Below are positions 19,991 through 31,299 of a stretch of DNA of 64,000 nt, in pieces. Both the position numbers and the translations under genes were made by a program. The notes beneath the pieces are model-generated. The model had not been told where the DNA came from. It did not search any database and worked only from the letters and a program-made list of their open reading frames with translations. Origin of the DNA: Sorex araneus (lineage: Eukaryota; Chordata; Mammalia; Eulipotyphla; Soricidae); contig NC_073313.1 of assembly GCF_027595985.1 (NCBI RefSeq), positions 99,497,552 through 99,561,551 of the forward strand, given 5' to 3'. Each line of letters starts with the position of its first letter. The first letter of the stretch is position 1.

Positions 19991-21629
19991 CCAGCTGACA
20001 CCAAGGAAGGGAGAAGTGAATTCCTGATTCAGTAATCTGTGACTCTAACTTTGGGAAAGTTTAGTTAGAATACACTAGTCTGAAAACATCAGAGGAAGGA
20101 AGGAAAAAGCATCCAGTTATCCAGCCAACATGCTTCTCACTGTTGGTTAATTGGTTCTGCCTTTATGGAAGCTAGAGTATCTGTAATGAACAGAGTTTAC
20201 AAAGAAAAGTGAGGAGGCAGTGTAATGTTGACTCCCTCTCCCCAATGAAGTTGGATGCATGTGGAGGCTCAAGTTACCAACAAGCTTCTTCCGCACCAGA
20301 GATGGGAAGAAATGGAGTGTTTATTAAGGTCCTAGCCTTCCTTGCCATGTTTGGAACCATTTCTGTTTAGTGGAGGTGGAGGATTAGTTTGCTGTTTAAT
20401 CCCGTATGTGCTACACTGACAGGAGAATTGGATCACCATAGTCTCACGTCTGGGCTTCTGAAACTTCAGATGTTGGGGGGCAAGGTTTTCCATCTCTGGT
20501 TTGCACGGAAGGAGAGTAGGAGGGTAGCATTAGTTCTGGGTGGATGAAAAAACATTCTGTTTTGAAGATCAACGTGTTCCTTGTTCTCTAGTCAAGAGGA
20601 ACAGACTTGTTTTGAATTTTTTATCTGTGAATGTTGCTAGTTATAGGTTGAAGGTTTCTGCCATGCCTTGTCTGGCATGACTGGGAAGAAATGGAAAAAA
20701 TGATGAAATTATATTATGTCCTTGCTCAAATCCTGAGGGTAATAACTTATCTATATTTTCTTTGCAACCTTGTTAGAAATTAATTTTCTTCTTTGTTATG
20801 TTATATTTGGGATATTTCGATTTAGAGAGAACACTTTGGAGAAGTGTGACTACAAATATTTTGGGACATAAATAAAACTTTCTAGATCATTGACTTAGGA
20901 ATAATATTTTGATTTCTCTGTAAGCATTCTAAATCTCCAAATTTCTTGATAGTTCAATGTATTGGAGATCAGTTTCTTCCACTTAACTGATCATCCACTT
21001 CATTGGAGATCAGTTTACAAAATGCAATGAGTTTGCCTTTTGACTCCTGTACTTCTCCAAGAAATTTCTGATGCCTGAGATACTTTCATGGATGATGGGA
21101 ACATTCTGAAATGTAGGAGACAAAATGTATTATCTATGCTTTCGGAATTCAAGTATTTTATTCATTTAGCTAAACACACTATTTTAAAATTAATTTTAAT
21201 AAATAATAGAAAAATACTATTTAGAAACAGGTAGTTTTTCTTAATAGATTTTTCTTATAATTGGGAAAAAAAGATCCGATGTTAAATACTGATGGAATTC
21301 ATGATTGACAACATTTCAGCAGCAGATTGCTAATCGTTTATTTCACCTTAAAGATTCATGTCTTGTTTTGTTGTTGAGATCAAACCTTCAAAATTTTAAA
21401 ATTTGAAATATAGTACTTTGTTTCATGAGCATTATAGATTTCATAATTGAGGTTCATGAAATTGCTGAATAAATGGGAAAGAATGAAGAATAGAGAAAGC
21501 TCCTCTAAGAAATTATTAAAGTAGCCATACACCCCTTCTTAGTTTTGTACTTGCAATTATCATTATTGTAAATATAAAATTAAAAACATTGCATCCTTGG
21601 TTAAATGATTTGTTTTATTGAGGAGGGTA
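19991..21629. other. Unannotated AT-rich intergenic stretch
   Basis: No repeat family, gene or RNA that I can name. A G-rich patch at 20220-20530 contains no sustained open frame. The phrase 'attggagatcagttt' occurs twice (about 20963 and 21004), a local duplication of about 40 bp. Confidence 0.4.
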
Positions 21630-21728
21630 GGATATGCCTGTAGGTGCTCCTGGTGCCATATGGTCTGGGGAGAGAACTAGGTCACCTGCATGTAAGGCAC
21701 ACACTTGCACTATCACTCCACACCTGGT
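21630..21728 (-). mobile_element. SINE fragment
   Basis: Partial reverse-strand copy: 'ggtgctcctggtgccatatgg', then 'catgtaaggcacacacttgcactatcactcca', the tRNA-like head end. The body is truncated. Confidence 0.5.
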
Positions 21729-21925
21729 TACCTGACATTTTGACAAGGCCATCAATAGAGGAAAACTAATATATTTGGCAAAGGTCTCTGAAATAATTGA
21801 GGCTGTGTATGCACTTGAAATTTCACTTTTCATCATATACAAATTTAAAAGCAATTAGATCAAAAGACTAAATGTGAGATCTAAAATGTAAGATCTAAAT
21901 CTACAGATTATAATAAATTAATTAG

Positions 21926-22103
21926 GAGGGGCCAGAATGATAGTACAATGGTTAGGACACTTGCTTTCAAATAACTGACACAAATTTCATCCCCAGCACA
22001 TCATATAGTCCCTGGAGCACCACTAGGAGTAATCTCTATACAGAGCCAAGAGTCAGTCATGAACATCATTAGATGTGGCCCAATAGCCAAAAATAAAGAA
22101 ATA
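21926..22103 (+). mobile_element. SINE, plus-strand diverged copy
   Basis: Head 'ggggccagaatgatagtacaatgg', then 'gcacatcatatagtccctggagcaccactaggagtaat' and 'cagagccaagagtcag', ending in 'ccaaaaataaag'. The order matches the plus-strand copy at 31938. Confidence 0.65.
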
Positions 22104-22195
22104 TTCAGTGAATCATCAGCTTATGAATTTGAAAAAGATCTTTTTATTTAACAAAATGTAGACATTCATGATTTTATCGGAAGTGAAAACTTCTC

Positions 22196-22930
22196 TACTT
22201 CAATGAATAGCATCTGAGAGCAGAGATCAGATATATCTGCGGTCATGTAAGCAATGGCTCGACTTCACAGCTTCGCCACTAATCTCAGAAGAGAAGGAAG
22301 CCAAGCTGCTGAAACTCACAGGTGCACCTTTCAGCTAAAACTTCTGGGTCACTCTAGGGAGTAGAGTGGGCCACGGTCTGCCCTTCTGAAACCCCAGAAG
22401 CCACACCCACACCTCACAGCCATGTAAACCATATAAACATGGAAACCATGTAAACATACTAACCTCATAGATTCAAAACTAATCTCTACAGAGACCAAGC
22501 CAGCTAAAAATTTCAGGTATGGCAGTTCGGGACTGAGAGCTCTGGGATCTTCTTGGGGTAGGGGTGGGTAGACTCCCCCATCCCCAGTACAGCCCCAGCA
22601 GCCACACCCACATCCCACAGCTACCATGTAAACAAAGGCTTTATAGCATCTTGATTAATCTAAGCAGAATGCAAGCCATGCTGCTGAAACTTATAGATCT
22701 TGTTCTACAGATCCTGAAGTCTGCGGCACACACAATCACATGAACATATCCAAATTCAACAACACTGATTTTACAGTAGGAGCACACCAAATTATATAGG
22801 AAATTACCATAGAAGCCAACTAATTCAAAGTAAAACAATATCACAGAAGGCTCCACTAGCAACAAACATCTCAGTGAATCCTCAATGACTTTAACGACCA
22901 TGTTGAGATATAACTATTTTCACAAATTTT
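22196..22930. repeat. Degenerate tandem modules (about 200 bp), possible LINE 5' region
   Basis: Related blocks recur near 22250, 22460 and 22640. Each has 'aatct..agaga/agaagag', 'caagc.gctgaaa.tt', and a 'ccccagaagccacacccaca' / 'ccccagcagccacacccaca' segment followed by 'ccatgtaaac'. Two copies are good and the third is partial. The layout resembles monomer-type LINE promoters and the block is followed by 'gtgaatcctcaatgac', but no ORF1 follows, so the family is unassigned. Confidence 0.4.
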
Positions 22931-22984
22931 CCTTTACTGAACTATTTTTTGATAATTTCATTAGCTATTTTGTTGTAACTTGTA

Positions 22985-25256
22985 TCAATTGTATCACTTG
23001 TCATCCCGTTGATATTCTATTTGCTTGAGCGGGCGCCAGTAATGTCCCCATCTGTCCCTGTCGCGTGCTAGAGAAGTCCAATGGTATCTGCTCACTCCAG
23101 GAACAGGAAGATCCTCAAACCATTCATCCAGGGTTTTGATGAAGAAGTCTGACCATCTCGTTGGTGGGCAGCCAGGCGGTCTTTTGACATTCCGTGGAAT
23201 CCAGTCGGTAACAACTCTAGCCGGTCGTCTCTAAATCACATTACGTGTCCGGCCCATCTGATTTTGATGCCTTGGCAAACGAGACATCATCCCTGATTCT
23301 TGACTGTCGATGGAGGTCGGAAATCCGGATTCCTTCTTAATTGAGTGAAACGTGATACTCTGTTGGATATCATTGGTTTGTCCTTTCCCCCTTGCCTCTA
23401 GGAGCTTAGGTATATCAGTCATGCCCATCAAAGTGCTCCCGAGTCACTCCCATTCCTTTGTTTATCTGTAACCACTTCTACCAGTTTATCTGCTATTCCT
23501 TTAATCAGACTCTGTTAACTTAAAAGGTCAGACCTTGCTAGGACAGTGTAAGTTAATATTGTCTTTAAGTTAATATTGTCTTTCTCCTCTCTTATGTCTT
23601 TTGAATAGTTTACCTTAAAACAATATGCTTTTTGTATGGACAAAGAAAGACATTTATTAATATGCTTTGGTAACATGGGATTTAATTGGCTTCAAATATT
23701 ATTCATTCCTGGGCATCTGCTTTCTTGACTTAAGCCTCAGCTGGCCTTACTTCCTAGCACCCTCAAAAGCAGGGTCCCAACGAGGGACGGGAAGGACCCA
23801 GGGCAAGCGGTGAGTTGTGTGCTACCCTGGCATTGAGATGGGCCCGGCCAAAGCGCCTAATGCTTAACTATATGTTAAGAGCTTGGTCTTGGGCATGTCA
23901 TGTCATGATCCAAAAGCAACGACGAGACTAGGGCCCTGCTAGGGCTAGGAAAGACTAATCTGGCCTGAGCGCTGTAGTCTGAGATCGAGGTGAGCCCCGG
24001 AGAGCAATTCTATAAGCTTAATGTGTCTCTTGCTATGTCCTTACAAAATGATTTATAATATGAATACTTATACATTAGTCGGACAAAGAGAGGAGAAACA
24101 CACCCATGGAATTCCGCGCTTGGGCGGATGTCCAGCTGAGAGAGATTCTGTCCTAGTGAAAGGGATAGAACTTTACCCTCTATGGATTGTAACCACACCT
24201 ACACGTAAGCCCCCGCTTGCAGCATTCGGGGCGGATGCGGGAGATTTAAGGTAGCTGTATGAGGGGGCTGGGGCGAGTTCGAGAGGAGCAGAGAGGGAGA
24301 GAATGAAGTAGAATGGGGGAGGAAGAAGCAGGAGAAGAATCAGAGGAGAATGGAGAAAGAAGTTTGGAATAAACTGCCGTGAGACCAACCAGCTTTGCTC
24401 CGTTCCTTCCTTCGCATGCCACATCATCGCCATCAACCTCCCCGGGAGTGGGGGAAGCGGCCGGAGACTACCGAACTCGGGTGGCGGGAGAGGCAGCGCT
24501 GCTGCCCTAGGCCCTGTGCCTGGCTCAGTGCGGTGAGGCGCTCTTTCCCTCGCCCGCGCCTTTCTTTTTATTTTTGTGTTTTTACACAATACTCCAATCA
24601 TAGCTCTTTCGATTCCTCTTTGGGATACCCAAATAGTATTCTCATCCTATTTGCATAGGCCCTAGGTCTTTGAGGCGTATGTTAGTGCAGGAAGAACAGT
24701 GGAATTGTAAAGATGTTCCCAGAGCTGGAGGCTCTTCGTCGTCTTAAACACTTTTTTGATGTTCTTGAAGGCGTTCCACGCTGCTATCTTCTTCATGCGC
24801 AGCTCTGGTGCCAAGCCGTTCCTCATGTTGAATTCTCAACCCAGGTACACATAGCTACTGCATTCGAAGATGTTCATTCCATTGAGAGCAAATGGAACAT
24901 CAGAGACTAGATCCTTTTTCATGAACATTGTTTTGCTGAGATTCAGCTGCAGTCTGACCTTTCCACACTTGCAGTCAAAGTGGGCTACCATTTGTGCTGC
25001 TTGGCTGTTTGGTGTTATTAGAACGATGTCATCAGCAAAGAGGAGGTGATGTAGTTGCCGACCGTCTATCTTCACTCCCATTCCTTCCCATTCCAGTCAT
25101 CACATGATGTTCATGAGGGTGGCACTGAAGAGTTTAGGTGAAATGGTATCACCCTGCCGAACCCCACTCTTTACGTCAATGATCACTTCCTTGTAGAATG
25201 GTGAGATACTAGTCGTGAATCCACAATACAGCTCGCGAAGCAACCTCTTTTGGAGG
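22985..25256 (-). mobile_element. RTE-clade LINE copy 1 (5'-truncated, split by an LTR)
   Basis: The 3' end begins near 22985 ('gtatcacttgtcatcccgttga'). Sequence from 22985-23360 and 24589-25256 matches RTE copy 2 (51736-54118). The reverse-transcriptase piece on the minus strand at 25081-24836 reads MGVKIDGRQLHHLLFADDIVLITPN, containing the FADD catalytic motif, then LQLNLSKTMFM. The frame is broken. The family A LTR at 23361-24588 inserted into it. The 5' boundary at about 25256 abuts an L1. Confidence 0.82.
23361..24588 (+). mobile_element. Solo LTR, family A copy 1
   Basis: Begins TGTTGGATATC, ends TTTTTACACA and is flanked by a perfect 6-bp duplication atactc (23355-23360 and 24589-24594), the size made by class II (betaretrovirus/IAP-like) integrases. 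An AATAAA lies at about 24369 ('tggaataaactgccg'), followed by a U5 with 'gagaccaacc'. The purine-rich U3 end (24280-24365) precedes it. No internal viral sequence remains, so this is a solo LTR left by LTR-LTR recombination. It splits RTE copy 1. Confidence 0.85.
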
Positions 25257-26112
25257 GGATCTGGGGAGAAAGGGACTCTTCTACACTGCTGGTGGGAATG
25301 CTGACTGTTTCAGCCCTTTTGGAAAACAGTATGGTCGCTTCTCAAAAAATTAGAAATTGAGCTCCCATTTGACTCAGCAATACCACTGCTAGGAATATAT
25401 CCTAGAGAAGCAAAAAAGTATAGTCAAAATGATTCTCCACTTATATGTTCATCGCAGCACTGTTTACAATAGCTAGAATCTGGAAAAAAACCGAGTTCCC
25501 GAGAACAGATGACTGGTTAAAGAAACTTTGTTACATCTATACAAAGGAATACTATGCAGCTGTTAGAAAAGATGAAGTCATGAACTTTGCATATAAGTGG
25601 ATCAACATGGAAAGTATCATGTTAAGTGAAATGAGTCAGAGAGAGATAGACATAGAAAGATTGCATTCATCTGTGGAATATAAAATAACAGTATAGGAGA
25701 CTAACACACAAGAATAGTAGAAATAAGTACCAGGAGGTTGGCTCCATGCATAGGAACCTGGCCTCACATGCTGGGGGAAAAGGCAGCTCAAAATATGGTT
25801 AGAAATCCCGCATGCTGAAATTAGACTAGAGACTGAGTACGATGGCCACTCAATACCCCTATTGCAAACCACAACACCCAAAAGGAGAGAGAGAACAAAA
25901 AGGAATATCCTGCCACAAAGGTGGGGTAGGGTGGGGAGGGATGGGATTGGGGGGTGGGAGGGGTACTGGGTTCATTGGTGATGGAGAATGGACACTGGTG
26001 GAGGGATGGGTTCTCGAACATTGTGTGAGGGAAACACAAACCACAAAAATGTGTAAATCTGTAACTGTACCCTCACGGTGATTCACTAATTTAAAAATAA
26101 ATATATTAAAAA
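25257..26112 (+). mobile_element. L1 3' end (ORF2 tail plus 3' UTR)
   Basis: Starts in the ORF2 Cys-rich region ('ggagaaagggactcttctacac'), continues through [13 protein letters not shown] (25445), [12 protein letters not shown] and the stop, then a 3' UTR with G-rich tract (25920-25970), 'ctgtaactgtaccctcacgg' and an A-rich tail. There is one frameshift before 25445. Confidence 0.85.
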
Positions 26113-26219
26113 ATTAACGACTGTTTAAGATATTATTTCTCATAAAAGTCAAAAATTGAAACATCCAAAGGTTCATCTACTAAATAGCATAAATAAGATA
26201 TAACCACATCCTGGAATAT

Positions 26220-27350
26220 TATTCAGATATGTAATATACACTCAACACCACACCTTCCACCAGAGTCTGATTCCCTCCACCATTGTCCTTGTATCCATCC
26301 AGTCCTATTCTCCCTCCCATTCCCTTGCAGTAATATGCTTTCCACTAGAGACAAGTTCCTAGTTTTTTATACATTTGGGCATTTATTCACTAACTATGTT
26401 TTTTTTTAAAATCCCAGATACGAGAATTCTGTATTGGTCTGTCTCATTCGGACTACCTTCATTCAGTGCAATACTTTCTGGATTCATCTGTGAAATAGCA
26501 AATCCCATGATTTCTATCTTTTCTTATCTATAAGCATTATATTATATGTACAATAGATTCTTTATCCAGTCATGTGTTCATGGACACAAGTTATTTCCAG
26601 ATTTTGGCTATTATAAATAGTGCAGCAATAAAGATTGGTAGTATAAATCTACTTCTGAATAGACTTTTGGGACCCGTGGGGTAGATGTCAGGAAATGAAA
26701 TAGATGTGTCATATTAAAAACAAATTCCTAGTTTTTAAAAATGTGTCTATATTGTTTTCCCAAAAGATTGAACCAGCAGTGAATTATGTTTTTTTCCCCA
26801 CACATTCCGGCCAACAAAGATTGTTTTCATTCTTTATGATGTGCACTAGCCAGCCTCACTGGTGTGAAATGATATTCATTGTTGTTTTCATTTGTAATCC
26901 CTTGATGATAAATGAAGCATAACATTGTTTTCAAATACTCTTTTCCCATCTGTATGATTTCTATGAGGAAATTTCTGTTCATTCCTTTGTCCCATTTTTT
27001 TAACGGGCCTTTTGTTTCTTGCAAAGTTCCAACAGTGCTTTATGGAGCTTTACTGCTAACACTTTGTCAGGTGAGTGGTAGGAGAACATTTTCTCCAAGT
27101 CTGTGGGGTGTATTTTAGGGGAAATTATTTGTTTTGTATGCAGAATCTTCTTATTTTGATGTAATACTTTTTTCATCTTTGTTTCTGTTTGTTTGGCCAA
27201 TAACATTTAATCTTGAGTTGCCTCTAAATTCAATGGGTGTTGGATCTTTGCAAATGCATTCTGCAAGTCTATCGATATAATTACATAATTTATATTTTCC
27301 TCTTAATGATGTGTATATACGTTAATTGACTTGCATATATTAAACCATCC
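26220..27350 (-). mobile_element. Old L1 fragment
   Basis: Reverse-strand L1 ORF2 and 3' UTR, more diverged than the neighbouring copies: 'ttccagattttggctattataaatagtgcagcaat' at 26595, 'ccattttt..aacgggccttttg' near 26990, then 'gcatatattaaaccatccttgcatcccca' (ORF2 RT region) at 27333. Several internal gaps. Confidence 0.65.
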
Positions 27351-27367
27351 TTGCATCCCCAGAGTTA

Positions 27368-27615
27368 ATCTTTTTTTTAATAAAAATTTTATTTTACTGA
27401 ATCACCATGTGGAAAATTCCAATGCTTTCAGGCTTAAGTCTCAGTTATACAATGCTGAAACAACCATCCCTTCACCAGTGTTCATGTTCCACCACCAAAC
27501 AAAAAAACCCAGTACACCTCCCATCCCGCCCCCCCCCCCGTAACTGATAAATTTCACTTTACTTTCTCTTTTCTTTGGTTACATTCAATATTTCAACAAA
27601 AACCTCACTATTATT
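27368..27615 (-). mobile_element. L1/HAL1-type 3' end
   Basis: Reverse complement of the 3' UTR type seen at 4130-4318: 'gaatcaccatgtggaaaattcc', 'gcttaagtctcagttatacaatgc', 'ccatcccttcaccagtg', a C-run at 27528, then 'aatttcactttactttc'. Confidence 0.65.
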
Positions 27616-28320
27616 GTTAGAAATTCACCAGTAGAGTCAGACCTGTTGTGAAAAGATATGTACTGGTAGGATTACTCCACAGCTTAGAAGTTGGCCTCAC
27701 ATTCTGAGGGAAAAGGCAGTTCAGTTCAGTTAGAAATCCAGTTTTGGATTTCTTTACTTTAGCAACTAAGTCCAGGGAGAGTCCTTCCAGATATCGGATC
27801 ATTGCAAGCTTGTAACTCTCATCTGTGGTCGTCATAATATGGCGGTTGCCATGCCCTTCACCCCCGGCAAGGAAGAGGCGCTCGAGAGAAATAACCTTTC
27901 CCCTCTTGGGCAGGCATGGGGCCTCAGCTTAGTTATCAGACTGGAGACATTCTACGAGGAGCTGCCGATACCAAAAGTAGTTCAGCTGGCCTCTGGAGTC
28001 ATGCTCGTGCAGGTATGGAGAGGCTGCACACATGCAGCCCCCGGGATCACATCTCAGCGGCAGGCCAGAGAGGTAATCTTAATTGGTCATTGTGTATGAT
28101 TTTTTGATGTATTGTTGGATTTTGTTGGCTGATATTTTGTGGAATCTCTGCATCTATGTTCATAAGAGATATAATATATACATATATATATATAGTGTGT
28201 GTGTATGATGTATCTGTCTTCTTTTGGTATTAGGGTAATGTTTTTCTCATAAAATATATTTTGAGGGATTCCTGTTTCTTCGACTTACTAAAAGATTTAA
28301 AACTAATTTTTTCATCTATT
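27616..28320 (-). mobile_element. Mosaic of L1 fragments with an unplaced GC-rich patch
   Basis: 27620-27835 has L1 3' UTR-like pieces ('ggcctcacattctgagggaaaaggcag', 'actaagtccagggagagtc'). 28080-28170 matches ORF2 RT in reverse ('gtgtatgattttttgatgtattgttggattttgtt'). The patch at 27840-28075 is GC-rich, sits between them and is not recognised. Its 86-codon open stretch has no known domain and I do not call it a gene. A TA/TG simple repeat lies at 28168-28206. Confidence 0.45.
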
Positions 28321-28321
28321 T

Positions 28322-29533
28322 TTTTTATTAGTGAATCACCATGAGGTACAGTTACAGACTTACAAACTTCCGTGCTCACATTTCAGTCATACAATGGTCA
28401 AGTATCCATCCCTCCACCAGTGCCTATTTTCCACCACCAATGGTCCCAGCATCCCTCCCACCATCCCCACTCCATTCCCCCTCCCCCCACCCCGCCTCTG
28501 TGGCCGGGCATTCCCTTTTGCTCTATCTCTCCTTTTGCGTATTGTGGTTTGCAATAGAGGTATTGAGTGGCCATCATGTTCGGTCTATAGTCTGCTTTCA
28601 GGGTGCATCTCCTATCCTGAGTAGATCCTCCTAGCACCATTTACTTGGTGATCCCTTTGCTAACTGAACTGCCTTTTCCCTCAGTATGTGAGGACAACTT
28701 CTAAGCTGTGGAGTAATCCTCCCAGTACATATCTTTAATAATCTTGGGTATTAGTCTCCCATTCTGTTTCTTTATACACACATGAGTGCAATTTTTCTAT
28801 GTCGGTGCCTCTTTTTCTGACTCATTTTGCATAACATGATACTTTCCATGTTGATCCATCTATATGCGAATTTCATGACTTCATCTTTTCTAACAGCTGC
28901 ATAGTATTCCATTGTGTAGATGTACCAGAGTTTCTTTAGCCAGTCATCTGTTCTCGGGCACTCTTTTTTTTCCCAGATTCTGGCTGTTGTAAACAGTGCT
29001 GCAAAAGACATCATACAGGTGCAGATGTCTTTTCTACTATACTTTTTTGCATCTCCGGAATATATTCTCAGAAGTGGTATTGCTGGGTCAAACGGGAGTT
29101 CAATTTATAATCTTTTGAGAATCGTTCATATTGTTTTCCAAAATGGCTGAATCAGTTGGCATTCCCACCCACAGTGAAAGAGAGTCTCTTTCTCCCCACA
29201 TCCACGCCAACACCAGTTGCTTTTGTTCTTTTGGATGTGGGCCAGTCTCTGTGGTGTTAGATTATATCTCATTGTTGTTTTGATCTGCATCTCCTTGATG
29301 ATTAGCGATGAAGAGCATTTTTTCATGTGCCTTTTGGCCATTAGGATTTCTTCTTTGACAAAGTTTCTCTTCATTCCGTTGCCCCATTTTCTGATGGGGT
29401 TCGATGTTTTTTTTTTTTAGAGTTCAACCTTGTAAATTTGAAATTTAAAAGTGCCTTGTAAATCCTTGATATCAACCCCTTATCGGATAGGTATTGGGTG
29501 AATATCCTTTACCATTCTGTTGATTGTCTTTGA
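28322..29533 (-). mobile_element. L1 3' half (5'-truncated)
   Basis: Starts with 'attagtgaatcaccatgaggtacagt', a C-rich (reverse G-rich) tract at 28450-28495, then ORF2 tail on the minus strand: [26 protein letters not shown] (29014-28772) and the Cys-rich region [19 protein letters not shown] (29374-29126). ORF2 similarity fades near 29533. Frameshifts separate the pieces. Confidence 0.82.
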
Positions 29534-29934
29534 AACACTTTGAGCATAATTCTTATTTAATGTTTGGAAGAACTGAAAGTAAACACACATGGGCCTGGGA
29601 CTAGGCCTTCGTTGGTGGTAGGTGAGAGATTTGTTCTGCTTCACTTTTCTTCATAGTGATTGACCTGATTCTGTTTGATTAAACCTAAGTTGATTATAAG
29701 AACCCAGGACTTCTATGGGGTGGGATTTTGGTTGGGACTTCAGACTAAGGTCCTGGTATCCCTCCCAGGTTGCCTCTATCTACCAGACTTTGGATTCTTT
29801 GTGTCACTTACTTAATAATTGTCAGTGTTGAGGGTGCCACTGGGAAGCTGCAAGTAGGCTGCTAACACATATTATTTTGATTGTTAAATCTTTGTAGTAT
29901 AAGTTTAAGCAGAAAATATGAGAACTCACAGTTT
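29534..29934. other. Unannotated stretch
   Basis: No repeat or gene recognised between two minus-strand L1 fragments. Confidence 0.4.
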
Positions 29935-30243
29935 TTTACATCAGAATGGCTTTGACTATTCATGGAGTTTTTTAATGCTTCCATAAACTTTTTAGTAGTG
30001 TCGTTCCTAAATTCTTGAATACTGTTACTGGATTTTTTATGGCAATTTTATAAAATCTGTACAGTTATTTTGGGAATGTCAGTTCTTTCAATCCATAAGC
30101 ATGGAATATTTTTTCATTTCCTGTTATCTTTATCTATTTCTTTCATAAACAGCGTGTCTTTCCTGGTATATGTCTTTCACATCTTTTGTTAAATTGATTC
30201 CTAGTCATTTAATGATTTAGGACACTGTTTTGGTGTAATATTT
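29935..30243 (-). mobile_element. Old L1 ORF2 fragment
   Basis: Reverse-strand ancient mammalian L1 ORF2: 'tctgtacagttattttgggaatgtcag', 'ccataagcatggaatatttt', 'catcttttgttaaattgattcctag'. More diverged than the lineage-specific L1s here. Confidence 0.6.
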
Positions 30244-30245
30244 TG

Positions 30246-30402
30246 GTTTATTTTGGGACCACATCCAGCTGTTCTCAGAGATTATTCCTAGCACTGTGCT
30301 GAGATCACTCCCAGTGGATTCAGGGGACCATGTAGAGTGCCAGGGATCAAACCCAGGTAGGTTACATGAAAAGTAAGCACCTATTCCCCTGCTCTATCTT
30401 TT
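30246..30402 (-). mobile_element. Old SINE copy
   Basis: 'ttttgggaccacatccagctgttctca', 'attcaggggaccatgtagagtgccagggatcaaacccaggt', then a decayed head. Reverse orientation. Confidence 0.6.
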
Positions 30403-30483
30403 CAATAGGGAACTGTTTTAATTTGAATACTCTGTTTGATCTCATCCTTATATATATCTATATATATAGATATATAGATATAT

Positions 30484-30649
30484 TGCTTTTTGGGTCACAC
30501 CTGGCGATGCACAGGGGTTACTCCTGGCTCTTTACTCAGGAATTACCCCCTGGCGATGCTCAGGGGACCATATGGGATGCTGGGATTTGAACCCAGGTCG
30601 GCCGCGTGCAAGGCAAACGCCCTACCCGCTGTGCTATCGCCCCAGCCCC
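30484..30649 (-). mobile_element. tRNA-headed SINE, young copy
   Basis: 'tgctttttgggtcacacctggcgatgcacaggg' through 'ggaccatatgggatgctgggatttgaaccc' to 'ctgtgctatcgccccagcccc'. Intact A- and B-box complements. Preceded by a (TATAGA)-type simple repeat at 30451-30482 that may represent its tail region. Confidence 0.85.
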
Positions 30650-30714
30650 TATATTTTATTATTTTCAGGTAGAAATGCAACAGCATTTTTAAAAAATATA
30701 TATTTTTTAATTTA

Positions 30715-31170
30715 ATAGTAAGATACATAGTTACAATGTTGTTCATGATAGGGTTTCAGTCATATAATGTGGAAGTCGATGTGGAGGTCTCGTTCTGTTC
30801 AGCAGGGAGAACCCTTCGTAGGGCGCAGCCGAAAGAACAGACGCAGAGCCCGGAGGAGGTAGAAAAGGCATTTATTCTATGGCAGTTACAGTATTTATAC
30901 CTCCCTGTTGGGAGGAGGTGGTGCTAGGACCCCCAACAGAAATGCAGGGTGTGGCACGGGATTTAGCTAGTAATAAACAAATGCTGATAGGATAAGATCA
31001 GTAAGATTAGGAGTAGCAACCTTTGCTAGGTGTGGCATGGGGTTAGCTAGTGATTAAACAAATAGTGACGGGATAAGATCAGTAAGGTAAAATGGCTCCC
31101 TACAATATAATGTTGCAACACCCGTGGCTTTACAGTGTACATTTCCCACCACTAACAGCTTTTTTCTAAA
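30715..31170 (-). mobile_element. L1 3' end fragment, interrupted by an LTR
   Basis: 'gatacatagttacaatgttgttcatgatagggtttcagtcatataa' continues after the LTR as 'tgttgcaacaccc' and 'acagtgtacatttcccacca', the same order as the fragment at 15640. The LTR at 30768-31104 lies between. Confidence 0.55.
30768..31104 (-). mobile_element. Solo LTR of an IAP-like class II ERV
   Basis: Flanked by a perfect 6-bp repeat atataa (30762-30767 and 31105-31110). Read on the minus strand it starts TGTAGGGAGCC, has a tandem pair of about 60-bp U3 modules ('ggataagatcagtaag' complement at 30983 and 31071), a TATAAATAC box (about 30898-30890), an AATAAATGCC signal near 30872 and ends CTTCCACA. At 337 bp it is short, like IAP-group LTRs, and unrelated to families A and B here. 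Confidence 0.8.
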
Positions 31171-31299
31171 AATAAGATTTTATTTCTTTCCTCATGGAAA
31201 TTTGTAATCTATGAGTATCCTCATTAATACTGCATTTGCTGTGCCCCATATGTTCTGATGATAATTTTTGTTTTCATTGTCTGTTTTGGACATGACTTT

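Noticed and set aside
22349..22901. Two minus-strand frames of 92 and 86 codons
   Set aside because: They fall within the degenerate module array and have no recognisable domain.
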